Shown here one piece after another: positions 1-8,255 of a DNA stretch of 51,718 bases. The position numbers and the translations under genes are program-made. The DNA is taken from the NCBI GenBank assembly GCA_902791165.1, contig CADAVB010000006.1:1-51718 (forward strand), written 5' to 3'. The DNA is from an uncultured Bacteroidia bacterium. Lineage in GTDB: Bacteria > Bacteroidota > Bacteroidia > Bacteroidales > F082. Each line of letters starts with the position of its first letter. Position 1 is the first letter of the stretch. Under the pieces are notes generated by a model. It ran no database searches, had not been told where the DNA came from, and saw nothing but the letters and a program-made list of their open reading frames with translations.

Positions 1-75
1 GAAACGGGCTTGTCGAACTTGACTGAAGAGATGATGAAGAATTTGGTTAACCGCTATTTGCTGCCGAAAGCCTAA
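1..75 (+). CDS. 3' end of an unidentified gene
   Basis: An open frame runs from the window edge to a TAA at 73-75. It encodes the last 24 residues of a protein, ending in NRYLLPKA. The peptide is too short to assign to a family. The gene converges on the minus-strand lipoprotein gene, with two bases between their stop codons. Confidence 0.5.
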   Translation, partial: ETGLSNLTEEMMKNLVNRYLLPKA

Positions 76-77
76 CC

Positions 78-1283
78 TCACTTCACCCGAATCTCAAACC
101 CCGACCAGTCCTCGGCTTCCTTCAGCAGGTCGTAGTAATGGCAGATATTCTCCTCCGTGATTCTCTCGCCGTTCACCGAAACGATTTGGTCGCCAACTTT
201 GAACTTCTCGTTGCCGTCGATGCGGCGGTTGAGGATTTTCAGCGTGCCGTCAGAAGTTGAAATCCCATAGCGAGCCTTGGGCATCTTCATCGTGTCGGAA
301 ACATGAGGCCTGGCATACACAAAGTGACTCTCTTCTTCAGTGCTTGGATTATACCGATGGTCAATAATCCAGTCAAACCTCTTGATATATTGGAGGCCGA
401 CATTATTGAAGGCCAGATCTCCTTCGATATACATCACAGGAATCGCTTCCGCCTGCCCAGCAAACTCTACCGTGTTTTCAGGAGCAATCACAAAACGCTG
501 CATATCCGTTACACCGCCGATGGCCTTTCCGTATGAACCTTCGTACAATTTATCAACGTTACTATGACTTTCAACTCTTTGCGCATCCTGAATCAAGATC
601 CCTCCACTATTGCCCGTATCGAAAATACACTCATACTCAACGCCATTAATAACGAGATAAACAAACATTTGGGTCGTGTAAATCGTATTTTCAACCCTGC
701 ACTTGACGGGGACGTATTCCGCAGTGTCAATCAGCGACTTGTCACCAATACGATACATCTGGTTACGGGTAAAGTCAATGGCGTATGGCGATACGTCAAG
801 CCCAGGGAAGCCGATGACAGTATAGTCGGAAATGCTTGGTTCGTTGTCGCACGAATGGCTTTCTGGCACAAGCATGGCGTTTCCCAAATGCTCCACCACA
901 CACATTGGTGTCTTGACTTGCACGGGAATCATGGTCAGACGGGCTTTTGTGGTCTTGTCGGCACCCGTGATTGGAACCCGATAGAACTTCATTCCCTTGG
1001 GTTGAGTTTTGTCCGTATAAAACTGAAACACAGCGGAAGCCGCTCCCGAATCGTACAAAACGGTGTCCTCCACTCCGTTCACCTCGGCCTTCATCAGCAT
1101 TTGATTCCGCGCCTTGCTGATGACAAAACGGATGGTGTCGTCCTCGACTTCGTCATTGACATTATAGCTACGCATGTGGTTGTCAATTTTCATCGCATGA
1201 ATCGCATAGCCGATCCTGCCATTGCACGAAGTCATGGCCACTGCCACAACCAAAAACATGAGTTTTTTAAGTAAATTTTTCAT
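78..1283 (-). CDS. Retropepsin-like aspartic protease lipoprotein with C-terminal PDZ domain
   Basis: A 401-residue predicted lipoprotein. The N-terminus is a short hydrophobic signal ending in a lipobox (VAMTSC, Cys20), so it is probably anchored in the envelope facing the periplasm. Two retropepsin-type active-site motifs are visible: YDSGAAS around residue 78 and FDTGNSGG around residue 219. This is the two-lobed arrangement of bacterial aspartyl-protease families. The last ~90 residues look like a PDZ domain (FKVGDQIVSVNGERI), which usually binds substrate C-termini. I chose the ATG at 1283 because the in-frame upstream TTG at 1289 is a weak start. It lies 12 bases downstream of the ancestral stop of the PgpH gene, so the two were probably one operon. 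Substrate unknown. Confidence 0.75.
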   Translation of the reverse strand: MKNLLKKLMFLVVAVAMTSCNGRIGYAIHAMKIDNHMRSYNVNDEVEDDTIRFVISKARNQMLMKAEVNGVEDTVLYDSGAASAVFQFYTDKTQPKGMKFYRVPITGADKTTKARLTMIPVQVKTPMCVVEHLGNAMLVPESHSCDNEPSISDYTVIGFPGLDVSPYAIDFTRNQMYRIGDKSLIDTAEYVPVKCRVENTIYTTQMFVYLVINGVEYECIFDTGNSGGILIQDAQRVESHSNVDKLYEGSYGKAIGGVTDMQRFVIAPENTVEFAGQAEAIPVMYIEGDLAFNNVGLQYIKRFDWIIDHRYNPSTEEESHFVYARPHVSDTMKMPKARYGISTSDGTLKILNRRIDGNEKFKVGDQIVSVNGERITEENICHYYDLLKEAEDWSGFEIRVK

Positions 1284-1295
1284 ATTCAATAGGTT

Positions 1296-1430
1296 TTACT
1301 TCTCCGGATAAGCAATCCTGACGTGATAAATGTTCATCAACTTCTTTTTCAGCACTTTACGACAGGTTTCGATGTCGCGCATGGTCAAGTCGGTGTTGAG
1401 GAACTGCCCTGCATCCATCTGCTTGTTAAT
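1296..1430 (-). pseudogene. Out-of-frame C-terminal tail of PgpH
   Basis: Read in a different frame from the upstream part, this stretch encodes INKQMDAGQF and, at its end, MNIYHVRIAYPEK before a TAA at 1296-1298. That is the usual end of 7TM-HD phosphodiesterases. Compared with the family, roughly 25-30 codons are absent between FSRETAVL and INKQMDAGQ, and the frame changes at the join. The join sits at the perfect inverted repeat CTTGTTA-A-TAACAAG (1422-1436). Confidence 0.8.
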
Positions 1431-3274
1431 AACAAGACGGCGGTCTCGCGCGAGAACGGCGCGGGACCGTGATAAGTGAACGGCGCGGGGTCGATTTCCT
1501 CGCCGGTATGCGCCTTCTGCTCGTTGATGAAGAAATACTCGGTGCGGCGTGTGCCGTGGTGGGTACGAATGAAGTCGATGATGCGCTCGGGGACGTGATT
1601 TTTGTGTGCCAGCTCGATGCCGTCGGTCACATGCGAAATGATGATTTCGGCACTTTCGAGATTGGAGAGGTCGTTGTGCGGGCTATAGGCTCCGTGCTGG
1701 TTTTCAGTGAAATACATCGGATTGTTGATTTTTCCGACATCGTGATACAAGGCACCCGTGCGCGCCAAGAGCGAATTGCCCCCGATTTCGTAGAGCACTT
1801 CCTCGCAAAGATTGGCCACTTGGATGGAATGTTGGAAGGTGCCCGGAGCCGTGGTAGCCAACTGCCTGAGCAAAGGGCTGTTGGTGTTGCTCAACTCCAA
1901 AAGCGACAATGAGGTCGTGAACCCGAAAACGCGCTCAAACATCAATATGATGGGCTGGGCCAAAAGGATGAGCATGGCGTTCAGCGTGAGCAGCACCATC
2001 CCGTTCCAACCTATCTCGGTGCCCGAAAGGAAGGTAAAGGCAAGATACACAAACAAATAACCTATCAGCACGAAGATGGCCGTTTGGATGAACCGGTGGT
2101 GGACCCGCGTGTTCGACATGGTGAAAGTGGTCAGGATGGTGGCCACCAGCTGCATGAAAATGAACTGGAACGGATTGGGCACAGCCAGCGAAATCAGCAT
2201 GACGGCGAACACCTGCACGGCAAAGGCCAAGCGCAGGTTGAAAAACGCGCTGACCATGATGGCGAGGATGCTCACGGGCATGATCAAAATGAGGCCGGGG
2301 TTGTACTTGCAGATCCAATAGGACGGGATGACGACCAAAAGCACCAGCACGAGCAAAAACACCACATTGCGCAACTCGGAGAAGATTTTCTTATGCAACT
2401 TACTGACATACAAACCCATAAGCGTAAAAATCAAGGCTACGAGGAAAAGTTGTGTGAGCAAGATGCGCAGGGTTTCCTCGCGCGACATGGAGCGGTAGTT
2501 GAACTCGCGTTGCAGCGAATCCAATATATTATAGGTGTGCTCGTCCACCAACTCGCCTTCCGAAACGATGATTTCGTCCTTTTGCACCATGCCGTAGGTC
2601 AGCGAAACGGCGTTCAAGGCCTTGTCGGTGGCCTGTTTGGTGAGGTCGGCGTTGTAGAAAACGTTTTGCCGCAAAGTCCCTTCGAGCAGTTCGCAGACGA
2701 GGTTGCGGTCCACACGCGGGTCGGAGGTCGTTTTTAGTGCGGTGATGGCTTCGGTGGCGGTCGTCATGCTGTAAAAATCGCCGTAATGCACGGTGCGCAT
2801 CACTTGATTGCGGACCAAACTCACCTCCGTCACGGGGTCCAAGCCATCGACGGCCTTGTCGTAAGCCACAATTCCTTGATTTTCAATAGAATCATACACT
2901 TTCAGCAAGAAATCGAGGCTCAAGTCCTTGTCGAAGTGGCTGTTTTCGCGCCATGCCGACTCGAAAGAGGTCATCACCGTGTTGAGTGCCTGTTGGGTTT
3001 GCGCGTCGTCGAAGACGAAAATGGGCAGCACTTTCTGCATAGCGGCCTCGTTTTCAGCCCTTAAGGTCGCATCGTCCTTGTATATCGGGAAGTCGAAAGG
3101 CGCGTAAAGCGTTTCGTGCGGCCAAGGCTTCGAGAGCTGGTATTCGTACTTGAACTTGGCGGCGCGCGGCATTTGCCAACACACCAAAACAATCGCGACC
3201 ACGAAAGCCAGCACCTTGGCGATGCCGTAGTAATTATGCCTTATCTTGTTAAAACAATCTTTTATAAAACTCAT
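1385..3274 (-). CDS. pgpH: 7TM-HD cyclic-di-AMP phosphodiesterase PgpH, C-terminus broken
   Basis: Family knowledge: PgpH has an N-terminal extracytoplasmic 7TMR-HDED domain, seven membrane helices and a cytoplasmic HD domain that hydrolyses c-di-AMP. Here one membrane segment lies near residues 20-35, the extracytoplasmic domain spans about 45-265, a block of helices spans about 270-450, and the HD domain starts near 470 (HD pair at His511-Asp512, THHG at 571-574). The frame leaves the family pattern just after FSRETAVL (about residue 614) and stops 15 codons later. The segment that should follow, which holds the conserved Asp of the ADAVEAA-type motif, is missing. The normal C-terminal tail is still present downstream in another frame. 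The encoded protein is therefore probably inactive, unless the break is an assembly error. Confidence 0.85.
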   Translation of the reverse strand: MSFIKDCFNKIRHNYYGIAKVLAFVVAIVLVCWQMPRAAKFKYEYQLSKPWPHETLYAPFDFPIYKDDATLRAENEAAMQKVLPIFVFDDAQTQQALNTVMTSFESAWRENSHFDKDLSLDFLLKVYDSIENQGIVAYDKAVDGLDPVTEVSLVRNQVMRTVHYGDFYSMTTATEAITALKTTSDPRVDRNLVCELLEGTLRQNVFYNADLTKQATDKALNAVSLTYGMVQKDEIIVSEGELVDEHTYNILDSLQREFNYRSMSREETLRILLTQLFLVALIFTLMGLYVSKLHKKIFSELRNVVFLLVLVLLVVIPSYWICKYNPGLILIMPVSILAIMVSAFFNLRLAFAVQVFAVMLISLAVPNPFQFIFMQLVATILTTFTMSNTRVHHRFIQTAIFVLIGYLFVYLAFTFLSGTEIGWNGMVLLTLNAMLILLAQPIILMFERVFGFTTSLSLLELSNTNSPLLRQLATTAPGTFQHSIQVANLCEEVLYEIGGNSLLARTGALYHDVGKINNPMYFTENQHGAYSPHNDLSNLESAEIIISHVTDGIELAHKNHVPERIIDFIRTHHGTRRTEYFFINEQKAHTGEEIDPAPFTYHGPAPFSRETAVLLLTSRWMQGSSSTPT

Positions 3275-3394
3275 AATCAGCAGTTTGTGTATTTTTTTGG
3301 AATGAAATCCAGGGCTAAATTATGAAATAAACTCCAACCAACAAAAAAAGAATCGAAAAATGCACTATTTTAGCGGTCTGAAAACACGTGAAAA

Positions 3395-4114
3395 ATGACC
3401 TACGGCATCTGCAAACTCTCCGCCATCGCCTTGCGCAAGGAAGACCGTCACGCCTCCGAAATGGTGAGCCAACTGCTTTATAATGAAACCTATACGGTTT
3501 TGGACAGAACCCAGGAATGGCTGCTCGTCCAGACCCATTTCGACCATTACGAGGGCTGGATTCAAGCGAAACAGTTCTGCGAAATCGGAGAGGAAGCCCT
3601 TTTCGCCATGAAAAACAAAACGGCATACCTTATTAATAAAGCCGTTTCGGAGCATGACGGCAAGTTGCTGACCTTGTCCTCTCCCCTTTTCGAGCCACAT
3701 CCCGACGCGGTGGAAATGCCTGCCACATTCCAACCCGAACTTTTGGTTGAAAACGCCAAGAAGTTGCTCAATGCGCCCTATCTTTGGGGCGGTCGCACGG
3801 CATTTGGCATCGACTGCTCGGGCTTGGTGCAAGTGTGTGCACGTTTGGCCGGGCTGCTCCTTCCCCGCGACGCCTCGCAACAGATAGAGTGCGGCGAGTT
3901 GGTGTATTTCCTGCAAGAAACCCGTCCTGGCGACTTGGCTTTCTTTGGCGAGGATGGCGGCCCCATCACCCATGTAGGCATCGTCATGGGCGACGAGCGC
4001 ATCATCCACGCATCGGGACAAGTCCGCATCGACTTCCTCGACCAGACGGGTATATTCAACAAGGAGCGGAATGAGCACACGCATTTGTTGCAGGCGATTA
4101 AGCGAATGAGATAG
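3395..4114 (+). CDS. NlpC/P60 family cysteine hydrolase with SH3-like N-terminus
   Basis: A 239-residue protein. Residues ~1-75 resemble bacterial SH3 domains, which bind cell wall. Residues ~105-235 form an NlpC/P60 domain with the nucleophile in GIDCSGLVQ, the catalytic His in THVGIVMG and a further polar residue in IIHASG. Family members cut D-Glu to diamino-acid bonds in peptidoglycan stem peptides or muropeptides, often as gamma-D-glutamyl-L-diamino-acid endopeptidases. There is no obvious signal peptide, so a role in cytoplasmic muropeptide recycling (YkfC-like) is possible. The start follows an AT-rich stretch containing TATTTTAG, a poor match to the local promoter motif. The gene is divergent from PgpH. 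Confidence 0.85.
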   Translation: MTYGICKLSAIALRKEDRHASEMVSQLLYNETYTVLDRTQEWLLVQTHFDHYEGWIQAKQFCEIGEEALFAMKNKTAYLINKAVSEHDGKLLTLSSPLFEPHPDAVEMPATFQPELLVENAKKLLNAPYLWGGRTAFGIDCSGLVQVCARLAGLLLPRDASQQIECGELVYFLQETRPGDLAFFGEDGGPITHVGIVMGDERIIHASGQVRIDFLDQTGIFNKERNEHTHLLQAIKRMR

Positions 4115-4115
4115 A

Positions 4116-4148
4116 TTGCGAAATTTTTCGCAACGAAGTTTTTCGCAA
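4116..4148. repeat. Palindrome with an extra half-site
   Basis: TTGCGAAATTTTTCGCAA at 4116-4133 is a perfect 8-bp inverted repeat around TT. A further copy of the right arm, TTTCGCAA, follows at 4141-4148. It starts directly after the NlpC/P60 stop codon and lies 11 bases before the promoter element at 4159. It could be an operator for the next gene or a weak terminator of the previous one. Confidence 0.5.
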
Positions 4149-4158
4149 TGATTTTTAC

Positions 4159-4166
4159 TATATTTG
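4159..4166 (+). promoter_or_regulatory. Bacteroidota -7 promoter element
   Basis: TATATTTG matches the TAnnTTTG element of Bacteroidota promoters and lies 31 bases before the ATG of the following lipoprotein gene. Confidence 0.6.
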
Positions 4167-4197
4167 CAGCGCGATTAACAACTAAAAAACAACGAAA

Positions 4198-5009
4198 ATG
4201 AAAAAGACCTTATTATTCGCACTGGCATTGGCGGCCATCTGCATCATGCCTTCGTGCAAGAAAGACCCTGCTCCAAACAAATCCCTATGGGCAACGACAC
4301 GATTCCTGACGTACCCGTCGCCACCGACAAGTTCTTCTTCGGCGATGCAACGAACATGATTGTTACCACTTACGACACCATCATGGAATTTGACGACAAC
4401 AATCGTCCCTTCATCCTCGATTTGAACAACGATGGATTTGACGACATCAAAATTGTAACCAATTACGATGGTCCTATGGACATAGGAGAACACCAAACGC
4501 TCACCCTATATTGTCTTCACCAGTACATTGAAATCCTTGCCGACACGGTAGTAAAAGAAAGCTACTCTCATCGCGAAACGAGCACCTCGGAAAACAATGG
4601 TTGGGTTATAACCACACGCAAGTATGTTTTATCCACTTGCGAAAAAATTGCCGAAGACGATCCTCTTAACAACACGAAAGTTTTTGAGGTTTTCGCCAAC
4701 GATGCTGATGACGCTTTTGGCATCGACGACCACTTCCAATCCGGTAACGCCGTTTTGTTTAGGGAAAGCTATGCTTATAGCTTGTCCGATCCTAACGTTG
4801 ACAACCAAACCGTTACCACAAACTACACACAATTCATTTACACTTGTTGGAACTTCCCGACCAACGAGGAGAAATACATCGGTTTCAGAATCAACCTACA
4901 CGGAAATCCGCGCTATGGCTGGCTGAAAATCAAACTAGTTCCTTCATCTTGGAGCAGCAAGGTAGTTGATACGAAACTTATCGAAACCGCTATTCAGAAA
5001 CAATCCTAA
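4198..5009 (+). CDS. Putative lipoprotein of unknown function; signal peptide and body in different frames
   Basis: From the ATG at 4198 the frame encodes a lipoprotein signal (MKKTLLFALALAAICIMPSC, followed by KKDPAP) and then hits a stop at 4357. The long body runs in a different frame from about 4254 (a GTG) to 5009. It encodes GNDTIPDVPV and about 235 further residues with an aspartate-rich DLNNDGFDDIKIV segment resembling FG-GAP/EF-hand calcium sites. The two halves belong together, because the signal peptide has no other partner and the body has no other start. The frame change must fall between about 4262 and 4290, around the A- and C-rich stretch CCAAACAAATCCC. Either the gene is mutated or the sequence has a small indel there. 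Function is not recognised. Confidence 0.55.
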
Positions 5010-5010
5010 A

Positions 5011-5045
5011 TATTGAAATCTTAAATCTTCAAATCTTAAATAAAT
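5011..5045. repeat. Degenerate ~7-bp repeat array
   Basis: The gap before pruA is built of ATCTTAA-like units spaced 7 or 8 bases apart (ATCTTAA, ATCTTCA, ATCTTAA). The array fills the whole space between the two genes, leaving no recognisable promoter of the usual TAnnTTTG type. Confidence 0.5.
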
Positions 5046-5049
5046 CATA

Positions 5050-6681
5050 ATGAACAACGCACTGATCACATTTGCGAAGCCGGAGAACGAGCCTGTAAAA
5101 AGCTACAAGCCAGGCAGTCCGGAGAGAATCGAACTCCAGAAGGAACTCGAAAGACAATCCAACGAAATCGTTGAAATCCCCGCCATCATCGGTGGCAAGG
5201 AAGTCCGCACGGGCGACATGGGCGAGGTGGTGATGCCTCACGACCACAAACACGTCATCGCTCGCTACCACAAGGTAGGCGAAAAGGAAGTGCAGATGGC
5301 CATCGACGCCGCCCAAGCCGCCAAGCACGACTGGGAGAACACCCCGTGGGACGAGCGCGCCGCCATCATGGCACGCATCGGCGAGCTGCTGGCCACCAAG
5401 TATCGCGCCCGCATCAACGCCGCCACCATGCTCGGCCAGTCGAAGAACTGCTTCCAGGCCGAAATCGACAGCGCCTGCGAGACCATCGACTTCTTCCGCT
5501 ACAACAACTACTACGCCAGCAAGCTCTACGCCGAACAACCCTCTTCGACCAACGACCAGCTGAACCGCTCGGAATACCGTCCGCTGGAAGGCTTCGTGTT
5601 CGCCATCACGCCTTTCAACTTCACCTCAATCGCCTCCAACCTGAACATGACCCCCGCCCTGATGGGTAACACCACCATCTGGAAGCCCTCGACGACCGCC
5701 CTGCTGTCGAACTACGTCGATATGCGCATCTTCATGGAAGCCGGTCTTCCCGCTGGCGTGGTCAACTTCCTCCCCGGCAAGGGTAGCGTGATCAGCAACG
5801 TGGCCCTGAAGGACAAGAACTTCAACGCCATCCACTTCACCGGTTCGACGGGCACCTTCAAGAGCCTGTGGAAGACCACCGGCCAGAACCTCGACCTCTA
5901 CAAGTCGTATCCGCGCCTCATCGGCGAGACCGGCGGCAAGGACTTCATCTTCGTCCACAACAGCTCCTGCCCGCAAGAGGTGGCCGTGGCCATCGTGCGC
6001 GGTGCCTTCGAATACCAAGGCCAGAAGTGCAGCGCCGCCTCGCGTGTTTACATCCCCGCTTCGATGTGGAATGATGTGAAACAACGCATCGGCGACATGC
6101 TCAGCACCATCAAGATGGGTGACGTGAACGACTTCTCGAACTACGTGAACGCCGTCATCGACGAGGCTTCGTTCGACAACTGCAAGGGCTACATCGACCG
6201 CGCCAAGGCCAGCGCTGATGCCGAAATCGTCTTCGGCGGCAACTGCGACAAGAGCGTGGGTTATTTCGTTGAGCCTACCGTCATCCTCGCCAAGGTGCCG
6301 AACTACGAGAGCATGGTGGAAGAAATCTTCGGACCTATCGTCACCATCTACGTTTACGACGACAACAAGTTTGAGGAAATGCTGGATGTTTGCGACCAAA
6401 GCTCGCCCTACGCCCTCACCGGCGCTTTCTTCGGCAACTGCCTGAAGGCCCAGAAGATTGCCAACGACAAGCTGCGCCATACAGCCGGCAACTACTACGT
6501 GAACGACAAGCCCACGGGAGCCGTGGTCGGAATGCAGCCCTTCGGCGGCGCCCGCGCCAGCGGCACCAACGACAAGGCCGGCGGCTTGTGGAACCTCATC
6601 CGCTGGACCAGCCCGCGTTCCATCAAGAACACCTACGTCCCGGCTGCCGACTACAGGTATCCGTTCCTGGCACAAGACTGA
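5050..6681 (+). CDS. pruA: L-glutamate gamma-semialdehyde (1-pyrroline-5-carboxylate) dehydrogenase
   Basis: A 543-residue aldehyde dehydrogenase of the P5C dehydrogenase type. It oxidises glutamate semialdehyde to glutamate with NAD+, the second step of proline breakdown. Visible signatures are the nucleotide-binding segment FTGSTGTFKSL, the general-base Glu in IGETGGKDF (about residue 294) and the catalytic Cys in GQKCSAASR (about residue 327). The length fits the single-function enzyme (~540 residues) rather than the PutA fusion. No proline dehydrogenase gene is nearby. Codon use is strongly GC-ended compared with neighbours such as the ATPase gene, which suggests high expression. A repeat carrying a terminator follows. 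Confidence 0.93.
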   Translation: MNNALITFAKPENEPVKSYKPGSPERIELQKELERQSNEIVEIPAIIGGKEVRTGDMGEVVMPHDHKHVIARYHKVGEKEVQMAIDAAQAAKHDWENTPWDERAAIMARIGELLATKYRARINAATMLGQSKNCFQAEIDSACETIDFFRYNNYYASKLYAEQPSSTNDQLNRSEYRPLEGFVFAITPFNFTSIASNLNMTPALMGNTTIWKPSTTALLSNYVDMRIFMEAGLPAGVVNFLPGKGSVISNVALKDKNFNAIHFTGSTGTFKSLWKTTGQNLDLYKSYPRLIGETGGKDFIFVHNSSCPQEVAVAIVRGAFEYQGQKCSAASRVYIPASMWNDVKQRIGDMLSTIKMGDVNDFSNYVNAVIDEASFDNCKGYIDRAKASADAEIVFGGNCDKSVGYFVEPTVILAKVPNYESMVEEIFGPIVTIYVYDDNKFEEMLDVCDQSSPYALTGAFFGNCLKAQKIANDKLRHTAGNYYVNDKPTGAVVGMQPFGGARASGTNDKAGGLWNLIRWTSPRSIKNTYVPAADYRYPFLAQD

Positions 6682-6693
6682 CACGAATCAAAA

Positions 6694-6771
6694 ATGTAAA
6701 TGACGATTAATATTAATCACCATTTACATTATTTTGAGAAAAAATGCGTCAAAATGTTTGGCGCATTTTTC
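6694..6771 (+). repeat. Flanking direct repeat, copy A, containing a terminator
   Basis: Bases 6710-6771 match 8172-8233 at 59 of 62 positions. The left part (6694-6729) is an imperfect palindrome: ATGTAAATG and CATTTACAT arms around the core ATTAATATTAAT. The right part is a hairpin, AAAAATGCG and CGCATTTTT arms around a TCAAAATGTTTGG loop, followed by a T-rich run, so it probably terminates pruA transcription. The TTTG at 6757-6760 inside this hairpin is also correctly placed to be the -33 box of the ATPase promoter. Confidence 0.85.
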
Positions 6772-6778
6772 TTTTTTG

Positions 6779-6786
6779 TATTTTTG
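6779..6786 (+). promoter_or_regulatory. Bacteroidota -7 promoter element for the ATPase gene
   Basis: TATTTTTG matches TAnnTTTG. A TTTG box lies 21-22 bases upstream, inside the preceding terminator hairpin. The predicted leader is about 40 bases of AT-rich sequence (ATTTATATAAATAA, then GGTTAATATT). Confidence 0.6.
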
Positions 6787-6831
6787 CGACATAAATATAA
6801 ACGATGATTTATATAAATAACGGTTAATATT

Positions 6832-8145
6832 ATGAAATTCTACGACAGGGAAATGGAACTGGATCTGCTGTTGCAGAGCGAGAAGCAAACCGTGAGGTCG
6901 GCAGTGTTCACCGTGCTGACGGGTCGCCGCCGCGTGGGAAAGACCTCACTGATTAACAAGGCTTTGGAAGGGAAAAACATCGCCTATCTCTTTGTCTCGA
7001 AAGACAATGAGGCCGTGCTTTGCCAAAAGTTCCAACAGAACATCCAAGAGCAGTTGAACATTCAGGTGTATGGCCAAATCAGCCGTTTCCGCGACTTGTT
7101 TGAAGTGATTATGAAAGAGTCGTTGCAGCGTCATTTCACCGTTTTTCTCGATGAGTTCCAGAATCTCCAAAAGGTGAATCCCGCCATCTTCAGCGAGATA
7201 CAAGACCTTTGGGACCGCTATCATCGAGAGTCGCACCTGCACCTGGTGGCCTCGGGCAGCATACAATCATTGATGAAACGCATCTTCGAGGACGAGAACG
7301 AGCCGCTTTATGGCCGCCCGACCTCGAAATTCACGCTTCTCCCCTTCCGCATCGATGTGTTGAAGCAAATCTTCCGCGACCACAGCCCCAACTTCAAAAA
7401 CGAAGACCTGCTTTGCCTCTACATGATTACCGGCGGCGTGGCCAAATACGTGGAGTTGCTGATGGACGCGCAATGCTACACAAAGGAAAAGATGCTCAAC
7501 TATGTGTGCCGCCCCGACTCCTATTTCCTCAGCGAAGGCCGCGACCTAATGAGCCAAGAGTTTGGCGACGAGGGCAACACCTATTTCTCTATACTTCAAC
7601 TCATTGCCGCCGGCATGACCAAGCGCAGCGAAATCGATGGAGCCATGCAAAAGGACATGGGCGTTTATTTGCAGAACTTGGAGAAGAACTTCATGCTCGT
7701 GAAACGTTTGAAACCCATGCTGGCCAAACCCAACAGCAAAATCACGGCATACGAAATTTCAGACCAGTTCTTGCGGTTCTGGTTCCGCTTCATCTGGCCT
7801 TACCAGTCACTAATCGAGCGGCAGCAAATGTCGGCCTTGCGGCAAAACATAGGCAAGTATTACGAGCAGTTTTCGGGAAGGACGCTGGAGCAGTATTTCC
7901 AGGCCAAAGCGATGGAATCGGGCGAGTTCACGATGGCCGGCAACTGGTGGGACCGCAAAGGCGACAACGAAATCGACATGATTGCCCTGAACGAGTTTGA
8001 GAACACGGGCATCGTGGCCGAAATCAAGCGCAACCCCGAGAAAATCAACCCAAAAACGCTTGAAGAAAAGACAAAAGCATTGCCCACAAGTGCTTTCGGG
8101 AAGTATAAACTTTCTCTTCAAGCATTGTCCATCAAAGATATGTAA
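6832..8145 (+). CDS. DUF234-type AAA ATPase with PD-(D/E)XK-like C-terminus
   Basis: A 437-residue protein of the archaeal-ATPase/DUF234 kind. The N-terminal ATPase has the Walker A motif GRRRVGKTS (residues ~31-39) and Walker B in TVFLDEFQNL (~101-110). The C-terminal part contains EISDQFLRFWFRFIWPY and then NEIDMIALNEFENTG followed by VAEIKRN. The acidic residue in EID followed by E-x-K matches a PD-(D/E)XK nuclease core, as proposed for DUF234 domains. Such proteins occur as scattered, often multicopy, single genes in Bacteroidota, and their function is not established. The gene has its own promoter, and its stop codon overlaps the start of flanking repeat copy B. It sits between two housekeeping genes, which suggests insertion as a cassette. 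No transposase is present. Confidence 0.85.
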   Translation: MKFYDREMELDLLLQSEKQTVRSAVFTVLTGRRRVGKTSLINKALEGKNIAYLFVSKDNEAVLCQKFQQNIQEQLNIQVYGQISRFRDLFEVIMKESLQRHFTVFLDEFQNLQKVNPAIFSEIQDLWDRYHRESHLHLVASGSIQSLMKRIFEDENEPLYGRPTSKFTLLPFRIDVLKQIFRDHSPNFKNEDLLCLYMITGGVAKYVELLMDAQCYTKEKMLNYVCRPDSYFLSEGRDLMSQEFGDEGNTYFSILQLIAAGMTKRSEIDGAMQKDMGVYLQNLEKNFMLVKRLKPMLAKPNSKITAYEISDQFLRFWFRFIWPYQSLIERQQMSALRQNIGKYYEQFSGRTLEQYFQAKAMESGEFTMAGNWWDRKGDNEIDMIALNEFENTGIVAEIKRNPEKINPKTLEEKTKALPTSAFGKYKLSLQALSIKDM

Positions 8146-8233
8146 ACGGCAATTTATATTAATGTACATTTATATTAATCACCATTTACATTATTTCATG
8201 AAAAAATGCGTCAAAATGTTTGGCGCATTTTTC
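8139..8233 (+). repeat. Flanking direct repeat, copy B, containing a terminator
   Basis: This copy begins at the ATGTAA that includes the ATPase stop codon. It holds two TTATATTAAT-type AT-rich blocks (copy A has one), then the stretch 8172-8233 that matches copy A with three differences clustered at 8197-8199. The hairpin AAAAATGCG...CGCATTTTT at 8201-8233 should terminate the ATPase transcript ahead of the fba promoter. Confidence 0.85.
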
Positions 8234-8255
8234 GTTTCCCAAAACAAATAATTCC

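Noticed and set aside
5626-6684. A 352-codon open frame antisense to pruA
   Set aside because: It mirrors the GC-rich codon use of pruA, has low-complexity Val/Gly/Ala-rich sequence and no family features. It is a shadow of the real gene. Similar antisense frames over fba (8325-9266), purB (10053-11039) and pepD (13637-14482) were rejected for the same reason.
6694-8233. A classical insertion sequence around the ATPase gene
   Set aside because: There is no transposase or DDE-type motif, and the repeats are direct with an internal palindrome rather than simple terminal inverted repeats with a target duplication.
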